From assembly GCF_004919045.1 (NCBI RefSeq), contig NZ_SWDW01000003.1:1-64000 (forward strand): 64,000 bases of DNA, given 5' to 3'. Made by a program: the position numbers and the translations under genes. Position 1 is the first letter of the stretch. Each line of letters starts with the position of its first letter. Shown here in pieces: positions 42,788 to 52,044 of the stretch. The DNA comes from Sinomonas albida (GTDB lineage: Bacteria; Actinomycetota; Actinomycetes; Actinomycetales; Micrococcaceae). The notes beneath the pieces were generated by a model. The model did not search any database. It worked only from the letters and a program-made list of their open reading frames with translations, and had not been told where the DNA came from.

Positions 42788-43957
42788 TCAGCCGAGCTGT
42801 TCCGGGTCCTCGACGAGGAGCTCCTCGAGCCGTGCGAGGAACGCCGACGTCTCTGCCTCAGTGCCCGCCGTGACGCGCAGGCTCCCGGGAATCCCGACGT
42901 CGCGCACGAGGATCCCCGACTCGAGCAGGCCACGCCAGACGCGCTCCGGATCGCGCAGCCCGGTGAAGAACACGAAGTTCGAGTCCGAGGTGGCAGGCGT
43001 GAGGCCTAGCCGGTCGAGCTCCTTGACGATGCGATCACGCTGGTGCTTGATCTCCTCCACCTCGGACATGAGCGACGCACGGTGGCGCAGCGCCGCGAGC
43101 GCGGTCGCCTGGGTCACGGCGGAGAGGTGGTACGGCAGTCGGACGAGCCGCAACGCGTCGATGACCTCAGGCGCGGCGGCGAGATAGCCGAGGCGCGCGC
43201 CGGCGAGGGCGAAGGCCTTGCTCATCGTGCGGCTCACGACGAGCCTCGAGCGGCCCGGGAGCAGGGAGAGCGCGCTCTGGGTGCCGAGCTGGGCGAACTC
43301 GGCGTAGGCCTCGTCCACGATGACGATCGCCTGGCTCGCCTCGCCGGCCTCGTAGACAGCTTCGACGACGTCGAGACCCAGGGCCGTGCCCGTCGGGTTG
43401 TTGGGCGAGCACAGGAAGACGAGGTTCGGTGCGAGTTCCCGCACCTGACGGGCTGCGGACTCCGCCGAGAGCTCGTAGCCTTCGTCCCGGACGCCCTTGA
43501 GGTAGGCCGTGCCGGTGCCGGCGGCGAGAAGCGGGTACATCGAATACGTGGGCGGGAAGCCGAGGGCTGACCGCCCCGGGCCGCCGAAAGCTTGCAGGAG
43601 CTGCTGCAAGACCTCGTTGGAGCCGTTCGCCGCCCAGAGCTGCTCTGGAGCGAGCCCGTGGCCGAGATACTCGGCCAACGCCTCGCGAAGCTCCGTGAAC
43701 TCGCGGTCGGGGTAGCGGTTGAGGCCCGCCGCGGCGGTCCGCACCGCCTCGGTGATCGCCTCCTGGACGTCCTCGGGAACCCCGTACGTGTTCTCGTTGA
43801 CGTTGAGCATGATGGGCACGTCGAGCTGCGGCGCGCCGTACGGGTGCTGTCCACGCAGATCCTCACGGATCGGGAGCCGGGCAAGCCGCTCCTCCGGGGT
43901 GAGGTCTTCCGGCTCGAACCCGCCGGAAACAGTGGGTTGGACAGTCTGCTCGTTCAC
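42788..43957 (-). CDS. hisC: Histidinol-phosphate aminotransferase
   Basis: A PLP-dependent class I/II aminotransferase of 389 residues. The PLP lysine is in [24 protein letters not shown] near residue 53 and [11 protein letters not shown] are further family marks. It is the first his gene of this group; hisD, which usually precedes it, is not in the window. It starts 38 bases after the LysM gene stop, on the same strand. Confidence 0.95.
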   Translation of the reverse strand: MNEQTVQPTVSGGFEPEDLTPEERLARLPIREDLRGQHPYGAPQLDVPIMLNVNENTYGVPEDVQEAITEAVRTAAAGLNRYPDREFTELREALAEYLGHGLAPEQLWAANGSNEVLQQLLQAFGGPGRSALGFPPTYSMYPLLAAGTGTAYLKGVRDEGYELSAESAARQVRELAPNLVFLCSPNNPTGTALGLDVVEAVYEAGEASQAIVIVDEAYAEFAQLGTQSALSLLPGRSRLVVSRTMSKAFALAGARLGYLAAAPEVIDALRLVRLPYHLSAVTQATALAALRHRASLMSEVEEIKHQRDRIVKELDRLGLTPATSDSNFVFFTGLRDPERVWRGLLESGILVRDVGIPGSLRVTAGTEAETSAFLARLEELLVEDPEQLG

Positions 43958-43995
43958 CGGTCCAGCCTACGCCCGGACGGTTCGGCTCCCAGCAT

Positions 43996-44439
43996 TCATG
44001 ACTTGGGAACGAGGAGCTGCTGGCCCGGCTGCACGCGAGCCGAGTCAAGCCCGTTGAGCTCCACGATCTGGCCGACCACCACGCGCGGATCCCGATCCGG
44101 CGCGTACTCCGCCGCGACCGACCAGAGGGACTGGCCCTGCTGGACGGTCACCTGGACCACGGGTGTCGTGGCAGGCGCGGCGTCACCGGCGTGCGCCGGC
44201 GACATGAGCGCCGCAAGCCCGGCGAGGAAGAGTATGCACGCGAGAAACACGGGCACGGCGATCAGGACGAACCGCCCGCGCCGCGTGAGGCGCAGCTTCG
44301 GACGGACGGACTCGCGCGGGCGGGCGGCGACGGCCGTCTCGCCCTGCCCGCGGGCCCCGGGGAGCTCGCGCGGGCCCAAAAGGTCGTCAAGCAGGACCCG
44401 CTGCGGGGCGCCGAACGGTGCTACGAATGCGTGTGCCAC
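43996..44439 (-). CDS. LysM membrane protein divergent from lexA
   Basis: A 147-residue protein with a cytoplasmic N-terminus (about 60 residues), one membrane helix (FVLIAVPVFLACILFLAGLAALM) and an external LysM domain (VQVTVQQGQSLWSVAAEYAP ... GQIVELNGLDSARVQPGQQLLVP) that would bind peptidoglycan. A small LysM protein divergent from lexA matches the place of mycobacterial Rv2719c (ChiZ), an SOS-induced inhibitor of division. The GTG at 44439 has an excellent GAGGAGGAAG site; the reading upstream to 44502 would cross the SOS box. Function as an SOS division regulator is inferred. Confidence 0.85.
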   Translation of the reverse strand: MAHAFVAPFGAPQRVLLDDLLGPRELPGARGQGETAVAARPRESVRPKLRLTRRGRFVLIAVPVFLACILFLAGLAALMSPAHAGDAAPATTPVVQVTVQQGQSLWSVAAEYAPDRDPRVVVGQIVELNGLDSARVQPGQQLLVPKS

Positions 44440-44463
44440 GGTACTTCCTCCTCGGCAGTTCTT

Positions 44464-44479
44464 TCGAAACTGTCTTCGA
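44464..44479. promoter_or_regulatory. LexA box between LysM gene and lexA (LysM-proximal)
   Basis: TCGAAACTGTCTTCGA, with symmetrical outer TTCGAA arms (44463-44480), resembles TCGAACnnnnGTTCGA with two changes. It lies 25 bases upstream of the LysM gene start. Confidence 0.6.
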
Positions 44480-44529
44480 ATGCTCTGGAACACTTTTAGC
44501 ACCTCTGGACGAATCGTGTCCAGACTCGA

Positions 44530-44545
44530 TAGAACAAATGTTTGA
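44530..44545. promoter_or_regulatory. LexA box between LysM gene and lexA (lexA-proximal)
   Basis: TAGAACAAATGTTTGA keeps the GAACnnnnGTT core of the actinobacterial SOS box with two outer changes. It is about 80 bases upstream of the lexA start and probably mediates autoregulation. Confidence 0.6.
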
Positions 44546-44623
44546 AAGGTGCCTCTGTGTCCCCTACGGTGGAATCAGGATGCTGAGGGGCACCGACAAA
44601 ATAAGAACCAGAAGGAGCACGGC

Positions 44624-45331
44624 ATGGCAGGAGTGGCCAAGGCGGCCAAGGGTCTCACGGTGCGCCAGCGCAAGATCCTTGAGACGATCCAGCGCTCGGT
44701 CCAGACCAAGGGCTACCCTCCGTCGATGCGTGAGATTGGGGACACCGTGGGCCTCGCGAGCCTCTCGAGTGTGACGCACCAGCTCGCCCAGCTGGAGAAG
44801 CTCGGCTACCTGCGCCGCGACCCGAAGCGCCCGCGCGCCATGGAGGTGCTCATGCCGCTGAGCCTCGACGAGGGTCCCCTCACGATCGCGGCGGAGCAGG
44901 CTGCTCCCCTTCTCGGCATCGGCGGCATCACGGTCGATGCCATGGCGAGCGCCGCGGACACCGCCATGGTGCCGCTCGTGGGCCGCATCGCCGCTGGCGG
45001 TCCGATCCTCGCCGACCAGGTGGTCGAGGACGTCATGCCCCTCCCCCGCCAGCTCGTGGGCTACGGGGAGCTCTTCATGCTCAAGGTCAAGGGCGATTCC
45101 ATGATCGACGCCGCGATCTGCGACGGCGACTGGGTCGTGGTGCGCCGCCAGCACGACGCAGAGAACGGCGACATCGTCGCGGCGCTCCTCGACGACGAGG
45201 CCACGGTGAAGACCTTCCGGCAGCGCGACGGCCACACGTGGCTACTGCCCCAGAACACGCGCTACGAGCCGATTCTCGGCGATCACGCGACCATCATGGG
45301 GCGCGTTGTGTCGGTGATGAGGTCGGTCTAG
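44624..45331 (+). CDS. lexA: SOS repressor LexA
   Basis: A 235-residue repressor. The N-terminal winged helix ([16 protein letters not shown] ... [19 protein letters not shown]) binds SOS boxes. The cleavage site is A124-G125 (RIAAGG); the self-cleaving dyad is S159 (GDSM) and K196 (ATVKTF). RecA-DNA filaments trigger cleavage, releasing the regulon. The ATG at 44624 follows GAAGGAG. Two boxes lie upstream and recA is at 56.5-57.5 kb. Confidence 0.97.
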   Translation: MAGVAKAAKGLTVRQRKILETIQRSVQTKGYPPSMREIGDTVGLASLSSVTHQLAQLEKLGYLRRDPKRPRAMEVLMPLSLDEGPLTIAAEQAAPLLGIGGITVDAMASAADTAMVPLVGRIAAGGPILADQVVEDVMPLPRQLVGYGELFMLKVKGDSMIDAAICDGDWVVVRRQHDAENGDIVAALLDDEATVKTFRQRDGHTWLLPQNTRYEPILGDHATIMGRVVSVMRSV

Positions 45332-45368
45332 CCACCAGCGGGCGGCCGCCGGTCAGCAGGTCGGCCGG

Positions 45369-47447
45369 TCAGGCTGCGCCCGCCGCCGCGAGCCTCTCGA
45401 GGGCCTGCAGCACCACCGCCCGGTCGGTGGTACCCCAGAGCGGCGGCAGCGCGGAGCGCAAGAACGGGCCATAGCGCTCGGTCGCGAGGCGGGAGTCGAG
45501 CACGGCGACGACGCCGCGATCCTGCGTCGACCTGATGAGGCGTCCCGCGCCCTGCGCGAGCCGCACGGCGGCATGCGACGCCGAGACGCTCATGAACCCG
45601 TTCCCCCCGGCCTGCGCGACTGCCCGCGAACGCGCGGTCGTCATGGGATCGTCCGGCCTGGGGAACGGAATGCGGTCGATCACCACGAGCCGGCAGGAGT
45701 GGCCCGGCACGTCGACGCCCTGCCACAGGGACATCGTCCCGAAGAGACATGTATCCGGCTCGTCCGCGAACTGGCGCACGAGCGCGCTCATGGACGACTC
45801 GCCCTGGCACAGGATCTCGACGTCGAGGCGCTTGCGGAGCTCGTCGGCCGCCTCCTCCGCGGCGCGCCGCGAGGAGAAGAGGCACAGTGCCCCGCCCGAG
45901 GAGGCCCGAATGAGGGATTCAAGCTCGTCGATGGCCTCGGCGGAGAGCCCACGTCCGGGCTTCGGAAGGTGCCGCGCGACGTACAGGACTCCCTGCTTCG
46001 GATAGTCGAACGGGGACCCCACATCCAATCCCGTCCAGCTCGGCGCTCCGTTCCCCAACAGCCCGAGGCCGCCTGCCGCGGGCTCGAACGCCGAGCCGAT
46101 CGCAAGCGTCGCCGAGGTCAGGATGACGGTGTGCTCTGCGAAGAGCCCGTCGCGGAGCCGCCCGCCCACGTTGAGCGGGGCAATGCTGAGCGTTGCCGGC
46201 GCATCGTCCGCGGGAGCCGAGTAGCCCGTCGAAGGATCGAACGAGCCCGCGCGGGAGACCCACACCACCTCGCCGTTCTCCTCGGCGCCGGCGAGGCGCT
46301 CGCAGCACTCGACGATCGCGAGGAGACGCGAGCGCGCGACCTGCCGACCGCCGTCGGCCGCAGCCTGCCCCTCGCCCGACTTCGCGTCGGAAAGCGCGGC
46401 CCGGCACGCGTCGCGGAGAAGCTCGATGACCTGGATGAGCTCGCCGGTGAGCCCGCGCGCCAGCAGCCCCGTCGGCACGGACGCGAGAGCGAGCTCAAGC
46501 TGCGCCGCCGCGGACTGAAGCGCCTCGACGGAGATGCCGCAGTGCCGGCGTGCCCCTGCCGCAGCGGACGTGACCATTCCGACCGAGAGCTGGGCGCTCA
46601 CGGCCCCGGTCACGCGGTCCTGCAGCTCGTGCGCCTCGTCGACCACGACGACGTCGTATTCGGGCAGGACGTTGAGCCCCTCGAAGGCGTTGATCGCGAG
46701 CATCGCGTGGTTGGTCACCACGATGTCAGCCTCCGCGCCGTGCTGCCGCGCAAGCTCGCTGAAGCACTCGGCCGCGAGCGGGCACTTCTGCGCACCGAGG
46801 CATTCGAGCGCCGTCACCGAGACCTGACGCCACGCGCGGTCCGACACGCCGGGCACGAGGTCGTCGCGGTCCCCGGTGTCCGTCTCCTCGGCCCAGTCCC
46901 GGAGCCGCTTGACCTCGCGGCCGAGCGGCGTCGTCGGGCCACCGCCCGCAGTGGCAGCGGGATGGGCGACGGCGGTGTCCTCACCGAGCGCGAACAGCTG
47001 CCCCTCGGCGGGCTCGTCCGTGGGGAAGCCGCCCGAGAGCTTGTGCTTGCAGAGGTAGTTCGAGCGGCCCTTGACGAGCGCGACGTCGACCGTGCCCTCG
47101 AGCTTCGGGCCGATCGCCTCGAGCAGCCGCGGCAGATCGCGGCCCACGATCTGGGCCTGGAGCGCAAGGGTGGCGGTCGCGATGACGGAGGGCCGGCCGC
47201 TGCGCCGCGAATGCGCGATGAGCGGGACGAGGTAGGCGAGCGACTTCCCCGTTCCGGTGCCAGCCTGGACAAGGAGATGCTGCTCCTCCTCGATGGCCTT
47301 CGCCACCTGGCGCACCATCTCGTGTTGCCCGTCGCGCTGCTGGCCGCCCATCGCCGCCACCGCGATGTCGAGCAGCCTGACCGCGGTCTGCTCCGCCGTC
47401 TCCCGGACCCCCTCGTCGGCCGACTCCTCGGCGCTCACCTCAGTCAT
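45369..47447 (-). CDS. dinG: ATP-dependent DNA helicase, DinG family
   Basis: A 692-residue superfamily 2 iron-sulfur helicase. Walker A is AGTGTGKS (residues 62-69), the Walker B-type box is VVVDEAHEL, and four cysteines lie between them (NYLC, then ECLGAQKCPLAAEC), as expected for a 4Fe-4S cluster. DinG-type helicases unwind R-loops and G-quadruplex or forked DNA during repair and replication conflicts. The start overlaps the hflX end by 8 bases (ATGACTGA). No SOS box is visible directly upstream because the gene is inside the hflX transcript. Confidence 0.88.
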   Translation of the reverse strand: MTEVSAEESADEGVRETAEQTAVRLLDIAVAAMGGQQRDGQHEMVRQVAKAIEEEQHLLVQAGTGTGKSLAYLVPLIAHSRRSGRPSVIATATLALQAQIVGRDLPRLLEAIGPKLEGTVDVALVKGRSNYLCKHKLSGGFPTDEPAEGQLFALGEDTAVAHPAATAGGGPTTPLGREVKRLRDWAEETDTGDRDDLVPGVSDRAWRQVSVTALECLGAQKCPLAAECFSELARQHGAEADIVVTNHAMLAINAFEGLNVLPEYDVVVVDEAHELQDRVTGAVSAQLSVGMVTSAAAGARRHCGISVEALQSAAAQLELALASVPTGLLARGLTGELIQVIELLRDACRAALSDAKSGEGQAAADGGRQVARSRLLAIVECCERLAGAEENGEVVWVSRAGSFDPSTGYSAPADDAPATLSIAPLNVGGRLRDGLFAEHTVILTSATLAIGSAFEPAAGGLGLLGNGAPSWTGLDVGSPFDYPKQGVLYVARHLPKPGRGLSAEAIDELESLIRASSGGALCLFSSRRAAEEAADELRKRLDVEILCQGESSMSALVRQFADEPDTCLFGTMSLWQGVDVPGHSCRLVVIDRIPFPRPDDPMTTARSRAVAQAGGNGFMSVSASHAAVRLAQGAGRLIRSTQDRGVVAVLDSRLATERYGPFLRSALPPLWGTTDRAVVLQALERLAAAGAA

Positions 47448-49041
47448 GGACGGTGAACGGCTCCAGCTCGGCGACGAACTCCTCCCGCACCACGACGTGG
47501 GCGAGCGTGCCGTCCGCCGTGTGCTCGAGCAAGTGGATCTCCGAGCTGCTCTCGTGCAGGCGGCTCAGGAGGTCTCCGCGGTTGTAGGGCACGAGGATGG
47601 TCAGCGAGACGTGCGGGCGCGGAATGGAATCGCTGATCGCCTTCCGGAGATCGGCGATGCCCAAACCCGTGCGCGCCGAGACGATGACGTGCCGCGGCTC
47701 GCGCTGGCGCAGCCGCTCGAGGACGTACGGATCCGCGGCGTCCGCCTTGTTGAGCACGATGATCTCCGGGACCTTCCGCGCGTCGACCTCGGCGAACACC
47801 TCCCGCACCGCGGCGATCTGGCCCTCCGGGTCCGGGTGCGACGCATCGACGACGTGCAGCACGAGGTCGGCGTCCGCGACCTCCTCAAGCGTCGACCGGA
47901 ACGCCTCGATGAGCTGGGTCGGCAGCGAGCGCACGAACCCGACCGTGTCGGCGAGCGTGTACGGCAGCCCGTCGGGCGTCTCCGCTCGACGAACAGTGGG
48001 ATCGAGCGTCGCGAACAGCGCGTTCTGGACGAGCACGCCCGCGTCGGTCAGCCGGTTGAGCAGCGAGGACTTGCCCGCGTTCGTGTAGCCCGCGATCGCG
48101 ACCGAGGGCACCTCGTTGCGCTTGCGGTTCGCCCGCTTCGTCTCGCGGGCAGGCTTCATGCCGGCGATCTCGCGGCGCAGCTTCGCCATGCGCGTGCGGA
48201 TCCGGCGCCGATCGAGCTCGATCTTTGTCTCACCGGGACCACGGGATCCGATGCCGCCGCCCGCGGCTCCGACCCGTCCACCGGCCTGTCGGGACATCGA
48301 CTCGCCCCAGCCACGAAGGCGCGGGAGCAGGTACTCGAGCTGGGCAAGCTCCACTTGTGCCTTGCCCTCGCGGCTCTTGGCGTGCTGGGCGAAGATGTCG
48401 AGGATGAGCGCCGTCCGGTCGATCACCTTGACCTTGACGATGTCCTCGAGGCCACGCCGCTGCGACGGCGAAAGCTCGGAGTCGACGATCACGGTATCGG
48501 CACCCGTCGCGGAGACGATGTCCTTGAGCTCTTGGGCCTTGCCGGAGCCGAGGAAGGTCCCCGCGTCCGGCTTGAGCCGCCGCTGGACCACGCCGTCGAG
48601 CACCTCGGAGCCAGCGGTCTCGGCCAGCGCGGCGAGCTCGTGCAGCGAGTTCTCGGCGTCCTCGAGCGTCCCCTCGCTCCACAGGCCCGCGAGGACGACG
48701 CGCTCGAGGCGCAGCTGCCGGTACTCGACCTCGGTGACGTCTTCGAGTTCGGTCGAAAGGCCGCCCACGCGGCGCAGGGCGCGGCGTTCCTCGAGGTCCC
48801 GCTGCTCGCCGTCGTACTCGCTGTGCTCCACGGCGAGCTCGGAGATGGCGAGGGCCTTGCCGGTCCCCAGGCCGGCTCGGCGCGCGGAGGGGGACTCGCC
48901 GTCGTCTGCGGGCTGGCGGCCCGCTCCCTTGGCCGTCGCGGCCTCTTCCTTCGCGAGGATCCGGTCGATGACTGCCTGGATATCCTGCGCGCTGAGGTCC
49001 TGCGGCTGAGGCTCGGACGCGGCGTCGTGGTGGTTGGTCAT
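47440..49041 (-). CDS. hflX: Ribosome-associated GTPase HflX
   Basis: A 533-residue TRAFAC-class GTPase that splits stalled or hibernating ribosomes. The N-terminal HflX domain contains GTFLGSGKAQEL and DSELSPSQRRGLED; the glycine-rich linker GGRVGAAGGGIGSRGPGE precedes the G domain with G1 GYTNAGKSS, G3 DTVGF and G4 NKAD. The ATG at 49041 follows GAAGGAGA. The 240-base upstream region carries a possible leader ORF and attenuator, which would fit antibiotic-responsive control as known for some hflX genes. Confidence 0.94.
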   Translation of the reverse strand: MTNHHDAASEPQPQDLSAQDIQAVIDRILAKEEAATAKGAGRQPADDGESPSARRAGLGTGKALAISELAVEHSEYDGEQRDLEERRALRRVGGLSTELEDVTEVEYRQLRLERVVLAGLWSEGTLEDAENSLHELAALAETAGSEVLDGVVQRRLKPDAGTFLGSGKAQELKDIVSATGADTVIVDSELSPSQRRGLEDIVKVKVIDRTALILDIFAQHAKSREGKAQVELAQLEYLLPRLRGWGESMSRQAGGRVGAAGGGIGSRGPGETKIELDRRRIRTRMAKLRREIAGMKPARETKRANRKRNEVPSVAIAGYTNAGKSSLLNRLTDAGVLVQNALFATLDPTVRRAETPDGLPYTLADTVGFVRSLPTQLIEAFRSTLEEVADADLVLHVVDASHPDPEGQIAAVREVFAEVDARKVPEIIVLNKADAADPYVLERLRQREPRHVIVSARTGLGIADLRKAISDSIPRPHVSLTILVPYNRGDLLSRLHESSSEIHLLEHTADGTLAHVVVREEFVAELEPFTVHD

Positions 49042-49117
49042 GGTCTCCTTCGGACGGGATGCATTTCCAGAATAGTTCTCAGGGGTGACAAAAGAGGGGT
49101 CACGCGAAGGGCGTTCC

Positions 49118-49143
49118 AAAATAAGGGCTTTCCTGTTGAGCCC
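49118..49143 (-). terminator. Possible attenuator in the hflX leader
   Basis: On the minus strand GGGCT, a 9-base loop and AGCCC are followed at once by TTATTTT, a small intrinsic-terminator shape. It lies between the predicted transcript start (49222) and the hflX start (49041), where no gene ends. This suggests premature termination that could be relieved by a regulatory event. The stem is only 5 bp. Confidence 0.4.
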
Positions 49144-49204
49144 GGCCGGACAGCGCTCGATGGCGCACGGTCGACGGCGGGGCGGGGCCAGCGAAGAGTG
49201 GTGG

Positions 49205-49222
49205 CTACTTGAACAGGCGCAT
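49205..49222 (-). CDS. Possible five-codon leader ORF upstream of hflX
   Basis: ATG CGC CTG TTC AAG TAG encodes MRLFK. A -10-like TACGAT (49229-49234, minus) puts +1 on the A of this ATG, so it would be a leaderless uORF. It is followed about 60 bases later by the attenuator-like hairpin. The -35 is weak (CGAGCG at 17 bases). Such a short ORF may arise by chance; its position is what makes it worth noting. Confidence 0.35.
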   Translation of the reverse strand: MRLFK

Positions 49223-49284
49223 GGACCCATCGTACCTGACGCCAGTCCGGGCGCTCGGCGAGTTCACCGGTAGGCTGAATAGCC

Positions 49285-49899
49285 ATGGACCCCGCGCACT
49301 ATTTCAATGCCCAGCCTGCCGTGCCCGACGTCCGCAGGCCGCTCGCCGTCGTCCTCGATGGCCAGGAGCGCGCGCTCGAGACGTCGGCCGGTATCTTCAG
49401 CCCCGACGGAGTGGACAAGGGCACAGCGGTGCTGCTCGCGGAGGTCCCGGATCCCGCGCCCGAAGGCGACCTGCTCGATATCGGCTGCGGCTGGGGGCCC
49501 ATCGCCCTCACGATGGCGCTGCGCTCGCCGGGCGCCACCGTGCACGCCGTCGACGTCAACGAGCGCAGCCTCGACCTCACGGCGGCCAACGCGCGCCGGC
49601 TCGGCCTCGCAAACGTCCGCACGGCCCTGCCCGACGACGTCCCCGGCGAGGTGCGCTTCGCGACGATCTGGTCCAATCCGCCCATCCGCATCGGGAAGCA
49701 GGCCCTTCACGAGCTCCTGCTGCGGTGGCTCCCCCGACTCGCGGAAGGCGGCGAGGCGTGGCTCGTGGTCCAGAAGAACCTCGGGTCCGACTCGCTGCAG
49801 CACTGGCTCGCCGAGGAGCTCGGCGGGACGTACGACGTCGCGCGCGCGGCGACGTCGAAAGGCTTCCGGCTGCTGCGGGTCACCCGCGGATCCACGTGA
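49285..49899 (+). CDS. Class I SAM methyltransferase (RsmC-like small MTS domain)
   Basis: A 204-residue methyltransferase. The SAM-binding motif is LLDIGCGWGPIALTMA (near residues 63-78), and motif IV is SNPPIR, which is characteristic of rRNA guanine N2 methyltransferases of the RsmC/RlmG type. Only the catalytic MTS domain is present. The target is probably rRNA (inferred). It is divergent from hflX. Two tandem short hairpins follow its stop. Confidence 0.87.
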   Translation: MDPAHYFNAQPAVPDVRRPLAVVLDGQERALETSAGIFSPDGVDKGTAVLLAEVPDPAPEGDLLDIGCGWGPIALTMALRSPGATVHAVDVNERSLDLTAANARRLGLANVRTALPDDVPGEVRFATIWSNPPIRIGKQALHELLLRWLPRLAEGGEAWLVVQKNLGSDSLQHWLAEELGGTYDVARAATSKGFRLLRVTRGST

Positions 49900-49903
49900 G
49901 CCC

Positions 49904-49950
49904 CCGGGGCTGAGAGCCCCGGCTGAGCGGCGGGGCTGAGAGCCCCGGGC
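49904..49950. repeat. Tandem hairpin repeat after the methyltransferase gene
   Basis: GGGGCTGAGAGCCCC occurs twice (49906-49920 and 49932-49946) with a 26-base period, each copy able to form a 6-bp hairpin with a 3-base loop. Position after the stop suggests terminator or transcript-end structures; the duplication looks recent. Confidence 0.6.
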
Positions 49951-49992
49951 TGAGCCGGTTCAGCCACGTCCAACAGATGGCCTCGTGAACAA

Positions 49993-50448
49993 CTACCCCT
50001 GCATGGCATCGACGACTTGAAGAAACGTCCAAAACTTGCCCTTGTCATAGGTCTGCGGCTCCCCGGAGCCACCCACAAACGGATAAGGCACCGGATAGAA
50101 GACTTCCCCGTCGCCAAGTTGGCCTAGTCGGCCGACAACCTGGGCCTGAAGATCAGGTTCCAACACGAAAACGCGGAACCCCTCATCCTCCAGCACCGCC
50201 GCCTGGAAGGCTTGAACCGAATCGAAAGGGCCATAGTTCTTGGACGCAGCCTTGAACGGGTGGTAAACGCCGAACTCCATGCTCGACTCGTTCACGACGA
50301 ACACATGCCCCAACGCCGAGTACCCGATCGCGTGAGTGAAAGCATCACCGACCTTCACTCCGTCGCCATCCTCCAACGGAACGGCACCATCGAACAGGAA
50401 ATACAACGATGCGGGAATGCCCGCTCGTTTCCGGCCAAACATCTTCAT
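49993..50448 (-). CDS. Hypothetical protein, unrecognised
   Basis: A 151-residue soluble protein (ATG at 50448; a TTG at 50481 that overlaps the stop of the upstream gene would add 11). It has no signal peptide or membrane helix. The pattern HAIGYSALGHVFVVNE, then a long middle and GEVFYPVPYPFVGGSGEPQTYDKGKFWTFLQVVDAMQG at the C-terminus, recalls in general form bacterial immunity or SMI1/DUF1851-like proteins, but I cannot assign a family. The DNA is clearly less GC-rich than the neighbours. It pairs with the next gene upstream. Confidence 0.6.
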   Translation of the reverse strand: MKMFGRKRAGIPASLYFLFDGAVPLEDGDGVKVGDAFTHAIGYSALGHVFVVNESSMEFGVYHPFKAASKNYGPFDSVQAFQAAVLEDEGFRVFVLEPDLQAQVVGRLGQLGDGEVFYPVPYPFVGGSGEPQTYDKGKFWTFLQVVDAMQG

Positions 50449-50477
50449 GACTGAAACCCTAGGGGAGCACGGCCTGT

Positions 50478-51002
50478 TCAAGTGAGCGTGGCAGAGGTGC
50501 CACGCTCAATGAGTGGTCGAATGCCGTCATAGAAGAATGGGATGGAGTCCTCAGGACCGTTGACAGCACGGCCTGCGACCTTTCCCATGACCAGTACGCC
50601 GACCTGGAAGTCGGGTTCCCCGATCACGAGTACGTACCTGTTCTCGCCGTTGCCAGCGAGGTACCGACCGCCGAACTCTCGGCGCGCGACTTCGAAAATG
50701 TAGGCCGACGTTTGGAAGTGAGTGTCCGCTGGCAGAGGATGCTCATGGGTATAAAAGCCGTCGAGAATCTCGTCGACCACCATGAGCGACCCTCGGGTGA
50801 AGTCGAGCTCGTCAGCGCGTACGTAGTACTCGGTATCGCGTTCCGGTAGTCGAATTCCGTCGACGGAAGCAACAAATGTGGCCGCTGCGCGAGCCATCAT
50901 ATCTTCGACAGAGACCGGCGGCGCCTGCTGGACACGGCCTGCGTCCGCCGTTGATGCCTCGCGCGACTGTTCCCTCTTGTTCTTTCGGCTAAAGAAACCC
51001 AT
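50478..51002 (-). CDS. Hypothetical protein, unrecognised
   Basis: A 174-residue protein starting MGFFSRKNKREQSREASTAD, a charged N-terminus of about 40 residues, then a globular part (LDFTRGSLMVVDEILDGFY ... AYIFEVARREFGGRY ... VLVIGEPDFQVGVLVMGKV ... DSIPFFYDGIRPL). The second part resembles small actinobacterial proteins of unknown function that are often found near toxin or immunity genes; no family is claimed. GC content is near 55% in places, against about 70% around it. The pair interrupts the conserved hflX-dapF neighbourhood and may be a horizontally acquired pocket. Confidence 0.6.
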   Translation of the reverse strand: MGFFSRKNKREQSREASTADAGRVQQAPPVSVEDMMARAAATFVASVDGIRLPERDTEYYVRADELDFTRGSLMVVDEILDGFYTHEHPLPADTHFQTSAYIFEVARREFGGRYLAGNGENRYVLVIGEPDFQVGVLVMGKVAGRAVNGPEDSIPFFYDGIRPLIERGTSATLT

Positions 51003-51099
51003 TAGCCGATTGTAAGCGTGGCCATCAAACGGCTCCCGAGCGCTGCCGCCGGAACAGGGAACTGAGACCCCTACCGACCCTGTCTTTGTCAGACATGCT

Positions 51100-52044
51100 C
51101 TAGCCGAGCGTGCCGCGGGCCACGATCACGGCGGGTCCGCTGAGCTCGACATGCTCGGCACCCTCGGGGCCAGTCACGAACGCCACGCCGACAGTCCCAC
51201 CCGGGACGCGCACGTCCCAGCGGTTGGGAGCCCCCCGACCGGCCCAGTGCCGGATCGCGACGGCCGCCGCGCACGCGCCCGTCCCGCAGGATTGGGTCTC
51301 ACCGACACCGCGCTCGTGCACCCGCATCGAAATGTTCCCGATCCCCTCGCGGACGAGTGGCTCGGCGGGAACCACGAACTCGACGTTCGTGCCGTTCGGC
51401 GGCAGCGGCTCAACGGATGGGGACTCGAACAGGCGAAGCCTCGCGAGCTCCGAGTCCGCCGCGAGCGCCACGACGGTATGCGGATTGCCCATGGTCACGC
51501 TCAGCGCGGGGCGTGCGACGTCGAGGCCGTCCGCGGTCACAAGCGAATCGCCGGCGTCCTCCTCGGCCTGCGCCGGATGGATGAACCCCCAGGGCCCCAT
51601 GTCCACGGCAAAGCCGCCCTCGCGCCGCTCCACCCGCTTGATGCCAGCGCGCGTGCCGACAGGGAGAACCTCGCCCTGGGCGAGCTCCGCGAGGCCCTGG
51701 TCGAGAAGGAACTCGACGAATACGCGCACGCCGTTGCCGCACATCTCCGAGACGGAGCCGTCCGCGTTGCGGTAGTCCATGAACCAGACGGCGGCGGCGT
51801 CCTCGGCGAGGAGTTCGCGGCCCTCGGGCAGGTGCTCCGAGCGGACGGCGCGGATCAGCCCGTCGGCGCCGATGCCGAGGTGGCGGTCGCACAGCGCGGC
51901 GGCCTGTTCGGCGCCGATGTCGCGCAGGCCGTCGGGGTCGGCGACGAGGACGAAGTCGTTGCCCGTTCCGTGTCCCTTGGCGAACTCGAGTCCGGCAAGC
52001 TGGGCGAGGGGGCTGGCTGCAAAGTCAGTCACGGGGACGGTCAT
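51100..52044 (-). CDS. dapF: Diaminopimelate epimerase
   Basis: Converts LL- to meso-diaminopimelate for lysine and peptidoglycan. The 314-residue protein has the two catalytic cysteines in [10 protein letters not shown] and [10 protein letters not shown] and the start [14 protein letters not shown]. It overlaps the miaA stop by 4 bases, so it is cotranscribed with miaB-miaA. Confidence 0.95.
   Translation of the reverse strand: MTVPVTDFAASPLAQLAGLEFAKGHGTGNDFVLVADPDGLRDIGAEQAAALCDRHLGIGADGLIRAVRSEHLPEGRELLAEDAAAVWFMDYRNADGSVSEMCGNGVRVFVEFLLDQGLAELAQGEVLPVGTRAGIKRVERREGGFAVDMGPWGFIHPAQAEEDAGDSLVTADGLDVARPALSVTMGNPHTVVALAADSELARLRLFESPSVEPLPPNGTNVEFVVPAEPLVREGIGNISMRVHERGVGETQSCGTGACAAAVAIRHWAGRGAPNRWDVRVPGGTVGVAFVTGPEGAEHVELSGPAVIVARGTLG

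Noticed and set aside
49038-49286. 82-residue open frame upstream of hflX
   Set aside because: It has no ribosome-binding site or recognisable protein character and covers the leader signals; it is more likely non-coding.
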